A DNA stretch of 64,000 nucleotides, from NCBI RefSeq assembly GCF_002564005.1, contig NZ_PDJG01000001.1:1736001-1800000 (forward strand), in the 5' to 3' direction. Under the pieces are notes generated by a model. The model saw nothing but the letters and a program-made list of their open reading frames with translations. It made no database searches and had not been told where the DNA came from. Made by a program: the position numbers and the translations under genes. Source of the stretch: Sanguibacter antarcticus (GTDB lineage: Bacteria; Actinomycetota; Actinomycetes; Actinomycetales; Cellulomonadaceae). This document shows, one piece after another, positions 58,641 through 64,000 of this stretch (the first letter of the stretch is position 1; each line of letters begins with the position of its first letter).

Positions 58641-60611
58641 TCACACGTCGGAGTACGAGCCCGGCCCGGACGGCATGATGTCCAGGCGTGAGCCTGGGAT
58701 CGCCCCGAGGAGCTCACGCGTGTACTCCTCTTGCGGGTAGTCGAACACCTCGTCCGTGGACGAGGCCTCGATGATCCGCCCGTTCTTCATCACGCAGACC
58801 TGGTCCGCGATCTGCCGCACGACCGCGAGGTCGTGCGTGATGAACAGGTAGCTCAGCCCAAGCTCGGCCTGCAGATCGTTGAGAAGCTCGAGGATCTGCG
58901 CCTGGACGAGGACGTCGAGTGCCGAGACTGCCTCGTCGCACACGATGAGCTCAGGTCGCAGTGCCAGAGCACGCGCGATCGCGATGCGCTGCCGCTGGCC
59001 GCCCGAGAGCTCGTTCGGGAACCGGCGCATGGTGGCCTGCGGGAGCGCCACCATGTCGAGGAGCTCGCGCACGCGCATCTCCCGCTCCTTCTTCGAGCCG
59101 ACCTTGTGGATCCGCAGGGGCTCCTCGATCGTCCGGAAGATGGAGTACATGGGGTCAAGCGAACCGTAGGGGTTCTGAAAGATCGGCTGGACCCGCCGAC
59201 GGAAGTCGAAGAGCTCCTTCTTGTCGAGCGTGCTCAGGTCGACGCCGTCGAAGAAGATCTTTCCCTCGGTCGGGTCGAGCAGGTTGAGCATGATGTTCGC
59301 GACCGTGGACTTGCCGGAGCCCGACTCCCCCACGAGCGCGACGGTCGTCCCGCTCTTGATCCGGAACGACACGTCGTCGACAGCCTTGAAGTCCTGGTGC
59401 TTGCCGGATCCACGGATCTGGAAGACCTTGGTGAGGTTCTCCACGATGAGGACGTCCTCGCGGTGGTCGTCTCCCTGTCCGCGTGTCGCCGCGAGCAGCT
59501 CCTTGGACTCGATGCCCGCAGCCTTTGCGCTCTGGATGCGCTTCGATGCCAGCGACGGGGCAGCCGCGACGAGACGCTGCGTGTACGGGTGCTGCGGGTT
59601 GGCGAGGATCTCGCGGGACGGACCGGACTCGACGACCCGCCCGCGATACATGACGACCAGCTGCTCGGCACGCTCGGCTGCGAGGCCGAGGTCGTGCGTG
59701 ATGAACAGGACAGCAGTCCCGAGCTCCTGCGTCAGCTCCTCGAGGTGGTCGAGGATGGTGCGCTGGACAGTGACGTCGAGAGCAGACGTCGGTTCGTCGG
59801 CGATGAGGAGCTTCGGGCGCGCTGCCAGGCCGATCGCGATGAGCGCACGCTGGCGCATACCGCCAGAGAACTCGTGCGGGAACTGCTTCGCACGCCGGAC
59901 CGCGTCAGGAAGGCCCGCTTCAGCGAGGAGCCCCGCGACCCGGTCGTCGATGTCGGCTGTCCCGGCCTTCGACGAGACCACCCTCGTCGCGGACGGCACA
60001 CCGGCCTCCGAGAGGATCGTCACCGCCTCGGACCTGGTGGTGGACCCGACGACGAGCCGGTCTTCCACGACCGCCAACGCGGCGGGCAGCGATGCGCGCG
60101 GAAGATTCGACTTCTCACGCACCACCCCGAGGAGGGTCGCCTTCGCACGACGACCGATGAGAAGATCCCCGTCGGACGTTCCCTCACCGCTCGCACCGAG
60201 CCCGTGCTGGGTCCGACGCGTCACGTCGATCTCGTTGGCCTTCAGGCCTTCCTTGACCTGGTAACCGATGCTCCAGACGGGATTGAGGTTGGACATCGGG
60301 TCCTGTGGAACGAGGCCGATGGAGCTGCCGCGCAGAGCGACCATCTCATCGCTAGAAGCCTCGGTGATGTCCACGCCGTCGAACCAGATGGACCCGCCGG
60401 TCACCCGGCCCGTCCCCGGCAGGAGGCCGATGATCGCGTGGGCGCTGGTCGATTTTCCGGACCCGGACTCACCGACGATGGCGACAGACTGGCCCGGGTA
60501 GATGGTGAAGTTCGCACCGCGGACGGCCGGCACCTCACCCGCGAGGGTGGTAAAGCTGACGTCGAGGTCGCGGATCTCGAGAAGTGGCTCTTGGTCGTTC
60601 ACGGCGGTCAT
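58641..60611 (-). CDS. oligopeptide ABC transporter ATPase, fused OppD-OppF type with insertion (system 1)
   Basis: A 656-residue double ATPase. Domain 1 has GESGSGKST (48-55), and FSGGMRQRA with DEPTSALD; domain 2 has a second GESGSGKST, LSGGQRQRI and a Walker B reading VCDEAVSALD, where the usual DEP is DEA. An insertion of about 90 residues (about 130-222) separates the Q-loop part of domain 1 (GLVPQDPMSN) from its signature motif. The start overlaps the permease gene stop (ATGA). Confidence 0.9.
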   Translation of the reverse strand: MTAVNDQEPLLEIRDLDVSFTTLAGEVPAVRGANFTIYPGQSVAIVGESGSGKSTSAHAIIGLLPGTGRVTGGSIWFDGVDITEASSDEMVALRGSSIGLVPQDPMSNLNPVWSIGYQVKEGLKANEIDVTRRTQHGLGASGEGTSDGDLLIGRRAKATLLGVVREKSNLPRASLPAALAVVEDRLVVGSTTRSEAVTILSEAGVPSATRVVSSKAGTADIDDRVAGLLAEAGLPDAVRRAKQFPHEFSGGMRQRALIAIGLAARPKLLIADEPTSALDVTVQRTILDHLEELTQELGTAVLFITHDLGLAAERAEQLVVMYRGRVVESGPSREILANPQHPYTQRLVAAAPSLASKRIQSAKAAGIESKELLAATRGQGDDHREDVLIVENLTKVFQIRGSGKHQDFKAVDDVSFRIKSGTTVALVGESGSGKSTVANIMLNLLDPTEGKIFFDGVDLSTLDKKELFDFRRRVQPIFQNPYGSLDPMYSIFRTIEEPLRIHKVGSKKEREMRVRELLDMVALPQATMRRFPNELSGGQRQRIAIARALALRPELIVCDEAVSALDVLVQAQILELLNDLQAELGLSYLFITHDLAVVRQIADQVCVMKNGRIIEASSTDEVFDYPQEEYTRELLGAIPGSRLDIMPSGPGSYSDV

Positions 60612-61600
60612 CGCTTCCGCGCCTTCGGGTCGAGGGCGTCACGCACGGCGTCGCCCATCATGATGAAGCTCAGGACGGTGATAGCGAGCGCTGCTGAGGG
60701 GTAGAAGAGCACGCTGGCGTTCGTCCGGAGCGAGGTCTGGGCCGTAGAGATGTCATGCCCCCACGACAGGACGCTCTGCGGCAGCCCGATCCCGAGGAAG
60801 GAGAGCGTGGCCTCGGCGACGATGAAGATCCCGAGCGACACGGTCGCGATGACGATGATCGGCGCTGCGGCGTTGGGGATGACGTGGCGCAGGAGAGTCT
60901 CGAACTTCGAGGCACCGAGCGCTTTCGCGGCGGTGATGAAGTCGTTGTTCTTCACGGCGAGCACCGCACCACGGGTGATGCGTGCTACTTGAGGCCATCC
61001 GAACACGGAGAGGATAGCGACGACGTTGAGGACCGTCTTGCTGTCCTGGAACACCTGGCCGAAGACGATCGCTGCGAGCACGAGCGGGATCGCGAAGAAG
61101 ATGTCGGTCACTCGCGAGAGGATCGTGTCGAACCATCCACCGTAGAAGCCAGCGATCGCACCGATCGCGGTTCCGAGGAGCACGACGCCGAGCGTCGTGA
61201 GGATACCGACCGTGACGGAGGCGCGCGCGCCGTAGATCACTCGGGAGTAGACGTCACAGCCCTGCCGGTCGAAGCCGAACGGGTGACCGGACTGCGGCTG
61301 GCCGAGGGAGTTGCGGAGCTCGCAGAACCTGGGGTCGACGGAGGTGAAGAGACCCGGGAAGAACGCCACGGCGAGCACGAGCACGATCAGGACTGCGGAG
61401 GCCCAGAACAGTGCACGGCCACGCAGGTCGCGCCATGCGTCACCCCACAGGCTGCTCGGTGCCTCGTTCTCATTGACCTTGTCGACGACAGCGAGAGGTG
61501 TTTCGCTCAGGTCGGCGACGAAGTGTGCCTGTGAGGGGCGACGCGCGGTGGTGGCCGCCCCGGAAAGGTCTTTGCGCACTGGGTTCACGCTCTCAGACAT
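60608..61600 (-). CDS. oligopeptide ABC transporter permease DppC/OppC type (system 1)
   Basis: A 330-residue permease with a cytoplasmic N-terminus of about 60 residues, first helix near 65-85, and the HPFGFDRQGCDVYSRV motif. The BPD_transp_1 domain carries the EAA loop DFITAAKALGASKFETLLRH. It overlaps the neighbouring permease gene by 8 bases and the ATPase gene by 4. Confidence 0.92.
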   Translation of the reverse strand: MSESVNPVRKDLSGAATTARRPSQAHFVADLSETPLAVVDKVNENEAPSSLWGDAWRDLRGRALFWASAVLIVLVLAVAFFPGLFTSVDPRFCELRNSLGQPQSGHPFGFDRQGCDVYSRVIYGARASVTVGILTTLGVVLLGTAIGAIAGFYGGWFDTILSRVTDIFFAIPLVLAAIVFGQVFQDSKTVLNVVAILSVFGWPQVARITRGAVLAVKNNDFITAAKALGASKFETLLRHVIPNAAAPIIVIATVSLGIFIVAEATLSFLGIGLPQSVLSWGHDISTAQTSLRTNASVLFYPSAALAITVLSFIMMGDAVRDALDPKARKR

Positions 61601-62519
61601 AACGGATCCTCGGGTCGAGGACGGCGTAAAGGAGGTCGACGAGCAGGTTTCCGATGATGTAGACGATCACGAGGATCGTCACGAAGGTCACCACCGTCGT
61701 CGGTTCTCCGCGGATGATGGCTTGGTAGAGAGTTCCACCGACACCCGGGACGTTGAAGATCGCCTCGGTCACGATGGCGCCGCCCATGAGGGCGCCGAGG
61801 TCGGCTCCGAGGAACGTCACCACGGGGATGAGAGAGTTCCTCAGCACGTGGACGTTGACCACGCGCGTCCGGGACAGCCCCTTCGCAGTCGCTGTCCGCA
61901 CATAGTCAGCGGTGAGGTTCTCTGCGACCGAGGTGCGGGTGAGCCGGAGCACGTACGCGAAGGACACTGCTCCGAGCACCGCTGCCGGCATGAGCAGGCT
62001 CACGAAGTCCTCGTTCCCTCCGACTGTCGGAGGGAGCCAGTTGAGCCTCACGCCGAACGTGAACTGCATGACGAAACCGATGACGAACGTCGGGACGGCG
62101 ATGACGATGAGGCTCACGACGAGGACGCTCGCATCGAAGATGCCGCCCTTGCGGAGCCCGGCGATGAGGCCGACGCCGATGCCGAGGACCGACTCGAAGA
62201 CCATCGCGAGGATCGCGATCTTGAAGGTCACGGGGAACGCGCGAGCGATGACGTCCATCACCGGCTGACCCGAGAACGAGTTCCCGAAGTCGAGCGTGAA
62301 GATGCCCTTGAGGTAGAGCAGGTACTGGATGAAGAACGGCTGGTCGAGATTGAACTGCGCGCGGATCTGGTCGGCGACTGCTGGGGAGAGCCCACGCTCG
62401 CCGCCGAGAGCCTGGATCGGGTCTCCAGGAAGAGCGAAGACCATTGCATAGATCAGCAGAGTCGACCCGAGAAACACCGGGATCATCTGCAACAGTCTGC
62501 GTCCGATATAACGGACCAT
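61593..62519 (-). CDS. oligopeptide ABC transporter permease DppB/OppB type (system 1)
   Basis: A 308-residue permease of normal length with six membrane helices. It begins MVRYIGRRLLQMIPV and has the LPGDPIQAL loop and the EAA loop DYVRTATAKGLSRTRVVNVH. The start at 62519 follows GAAGGAAGGA. It lacks the extra helices seen in the system 2 counterpart. A hairpin lies upstream between it and the binding-protein gene. Confidence 0.93.
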   Translation of the reverse strand: MVRYIGRRLLQMIPVFLGSTLLIYAMVFALPGDPIQALGGERGLSPAVADQIRAQFNLDQPFFIQYLLYLKGIFTLDFGNSFSGQPVMDVIARAFPVTFKIAILAMVFESVLGIGVGLIAGLRKGGIFDASVLVVSLIVIAVPTFVIGFVMQFTFGVRLNWLPPTVGGNEDFVSLLMPAAVLGAVSFAYVLRLTRTSVAENLTADYVRTATAKGLSRTRVVNVHVLRNSLIPVVTFLGADLGALMGGAIVTEAIFNVPGVGGTLYQAIIRGEPTTVVTFVTILVIVYIIGNLLVDLLYAVLDPRIRYV

Positions 62520-62609
62520 CAGGTCAATCCTTCCTTCGAGCCGACGGCGAGGAACGCGGCTCGTCCGTCGGCCACTGTAACGGGAGTACATACGAGGAGG
62601 CACACACGA

Positions 62610-62647
62610 CGGTGGGGTGAGGACCCATGAGGGCCCTCACCCCACCG
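62610..62647 (-). terminator. hairpin between binding-protein and permease genes (system 1)
   Basis: A 13-bp perfect stem (62610-62622 with 62635-62647) with an inner 3-bp stem begins 28 bases after the TGA of the binding-protein gene. It probably limits read-through into oppB. Confidence 0.8.
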
Positions 62648-62675
62648 ATGAAGCGGTCAGTCTAAGCGGTGCAGA

Positions 62676-64000
62676 TCACCACTCGTTGATGGCGTTCGCC
62701 TCTGCCCACAGTTCCTTGGCCTTCTCGGGGTTGAACTCGAGAACCTCAGAGCCGGCCAGTGTCTCGTTCCAGCCAGCGATCGTCGGCGACGTGAAGTCCT
62801 TCGCCGGGGTACGTGTGCCCTGGAAGATCGTGTCCGTGATCGACTGACGGTCGATCGCCATAGAGATGGCCTGGCGACGGAGGTTGCCCTCTTCACCCTC
62901 GAAGTGCTCGAGGTTCTGAGCCATCGTGAAGGACTGGAACACTGCGGACGGCTGGTTGACCGCGCGGGTTCCGAGGTCGTCCTCGTAGGTCCCGAAGGCG
63001 CTGTCCGGGACGGCGTCCAGCACGTCGAGGTTGTTCGCGAGGAGGTCGTTGTACGCCGAGTCCTGGTTGTCGTAGAACGTGATCGTCACGCCGGCGTTCG
63101 CCGGCTTACGAACTCCGCTGTAGGACGGGTTCGGCTCGAGGTCGATGCTGACGTTGTGCTCCCACGAGCCGGGGGTGACCATGTAGGGGCCGTTGCCGAT
63201 CGGGTTCTCGCCGAACGCAGCCATGTCCGTGAAGGCGGCGGCCGGGAGCGGCATGAACGCGGTGTAGCCGAGGCGGAGCGGGAAGTCAGCCTCAGGCTGC
63301 TGGAGCTGGACCGTGAACGTCGTGTCGTCGACGACGTTGAGGCCGGTGAGCTCTGACTCCTCGTCGTAGGAGAAGCCTTCGATGCCCTCGAAGAAGTACG
63401 AGGACAGCTGAGCGTTGCTCAGGAGCCCGCCGTACTTCCAGGCGTCGACGAACGAGGCGGCGGTGACCGGCTCGCCGTTCGTGAAGGTGGTGCCGCCCTT
63501 GATCTTGATCGTGTAGAGCTGGTTGTCCGTCGTCTCGATCGACTCGGCCAGCTCGTTCACGGGAGTGCCGTCAGCCTCGTAGGAGACGAGCCCGGCGAAG
63601 ATGAGGTCGGTGATCTTTCCGCCACCGGTCTCGTTCGTGTTCGTGGGAACGAGAGGGTTCGCAGGCTCGGAGCCGTTGACGAGGACCGGGGTTCCGTCAG
63701 CCTTGGTCACCGCGTAGTAGAGCGGGACGCTGTTCCAGCCGAAGGCCACGTCAGCGACGTTCTCCGAGGAGCCGCCGGTGACGTTGGAGTACCAGAGGGG
63801 GATCGCGGGAAGGTCCTGGAACAGGACCTCCTGAGCCTGGTCGAAGATCACGTTGGCGTCTTCGAGCGTCGCTGCGGCCTGTCCCTGGCTGAGGAGGGAG
63901 TCGAAGTCTGCGTTCGAGTAGTCGCCGTCGTTCGAGCCTGCACCCGTGCCGTAGATCGGGCCGAGGAAGTTGTAGAGGCTGGGGTAGTCAGCCTGCCATC
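62676..64000 (-). CDS. fused or permuted oligopeptide-binding protein (system 1, incomplete at the window edge)
   Basis: The minus-strand frame is open from the right edge to TGA at 62676, 440 codons. The first 99 codons (63998 to 63702) encode a normal C-terminal end of an SBP_bac_5 receptor (WQADYPSLYNFLGPIYG, YSNADFDSL, DLPAIPLWYSNVTGG, ending YYAVTK). In frame, without a stop or signal peptide, an N-terminal half then follows (VLVNGSEPANPL, TNTNETGGG, FAGLVSYEADG, later LRRQAISMAIDRQ) and ends at ANAINEW, where normal receptors continue with the second lobe. The order is therefore reversed from the family order. It may be a full receptor followed by a partial second copy, or a permutation; the upstream part is outside the window. 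Confidence 0.85.
   Translation of the reverse strand, partial: WQADYPSLYNFLGPIYGTGAGSNDGDYSNADFDSLLSQGQAAATLEDANVIFDQAQEVLFQDLPAIPLWYSNVTGGSSENVADVAFGWNSVPLYYAVTKADGTPVLVNGSEPANPLVPTNTNETGGGKITDLIFAGLVSYEADGTPVNELAESIETTDNQLYTIKIKGGTTFTNGEPVTAASFVDAWKYGGLLSNAQLSSYFFEGIEGFSYDEESELTGLNVVDDTTFTVQLQQPEADFPLRLGYTAFMPLPAAAFTDMAAFGENPIGNGPYMVTPGSWEHNVSIDLEPNPSYSGVRKPANAGVTITFYDNQDSAYNDLLANNLDVLDAVPDSAFGTYEDDLGTRAVNQPSAVFQSFTMAQNLEHFEGEEGNLRRQAISMAIDRQSITDTIFQGTRTPAKDFTSPTIAGWNETLAGSEVLEFNPEKAKELWAEANAINEW

Overview
The window is chromosomal DNA from a high-GC Gram-positive bacterium, most likely a Micrococcales actinobacterium of the Cellulomonas/Sanguibacter type. The evidence is very GC-rich codon use, a mycothiol gene (mshB), a sigE-rseA-htrA-tatB stress cluster next to an O-methyltransferase, a DUF3117 gene, a FolP2-type protein and a LAxTG (class E) sortase motif. 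From my memory of Mycobacterium tuberculosis, much of the backbone (typA, mshB, fdxA, dapC, dapD/dapE, LOG, folP2, DUF3117, methyltransferase/sigE/rseA/htrA/tatB) follows the Rv1165-Rv1224 neighbourhood in similar order. The species itself is inferred, not proven. I found no rRNA, tRNA, CRISPR array, phage or insertion sequence.

Region 1 (1-12.7 kb) handles nucleosides. On the plus strand are the end of a purine nucleoside phosphorylase and a phosphosugar mutase. Convergent to them is a long minus-strand block: BMP-family binding lipoprotein, ATPase, two permeases, cytidine deaminase, thymidine phosphorylase, two DUF202 membrane proteins, adenosine deaminase, deoxyribose-phosphate aldolase and a siderophore-interacting flavoprotein. 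Nucleosides would be imported, deaminated, phosphorolysed and the deoxyribose cleaved to central metabolites.

Region 2 (12.9-26.6 kb) holds an M20D amidohydrolase overlapping mannose-1-phosphate guanylyltransferase, the sdhCDAB operon closed by a 20-bp perfect hairpin, a 2'-5' RNA ligase-like protein with trpS, the tatB/htrA/rseA/sigE envelope-stress cluster divergent from a methyltransferase, a leucyl aminopeptidase and DUF3117.

Region 3 (26.8-33.8 kb) is one 7-kb gene for a giant secreted surface protein. It has DUF11-like domains, seven SdrD-type B repeats and a C-terminal LALTG sorting signal. Its 3' part uses clearly different codons from the rest.

Region 4 (34-51.7 kb) is biosynthetic and housekeeping: folP2, a LOG-family gene, dapE/dapD (divergent), a lysozyme-like membrane protein, gltA, dapC with fdxA, tyrA-pheA and a PheA-like ACT protein, a VanW-type wall protein with an Ala/Pro/Glu-rich duplicated tail, mshB and typA.

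Region 5 (51.9-64 kb) has two oligopeptide ABC transporter operons in tandem. Both binding-protein genes are abnormal. The one at 56.4-58.3 kb has an in-frame amber codon at codon 51. The one at the right edge (62.7-64 kb) reads a C-terminal half first and then, in frame, an N-terminal half with an early stop, as in a fusion or permutation. These two genes are the most unusual content of the window.
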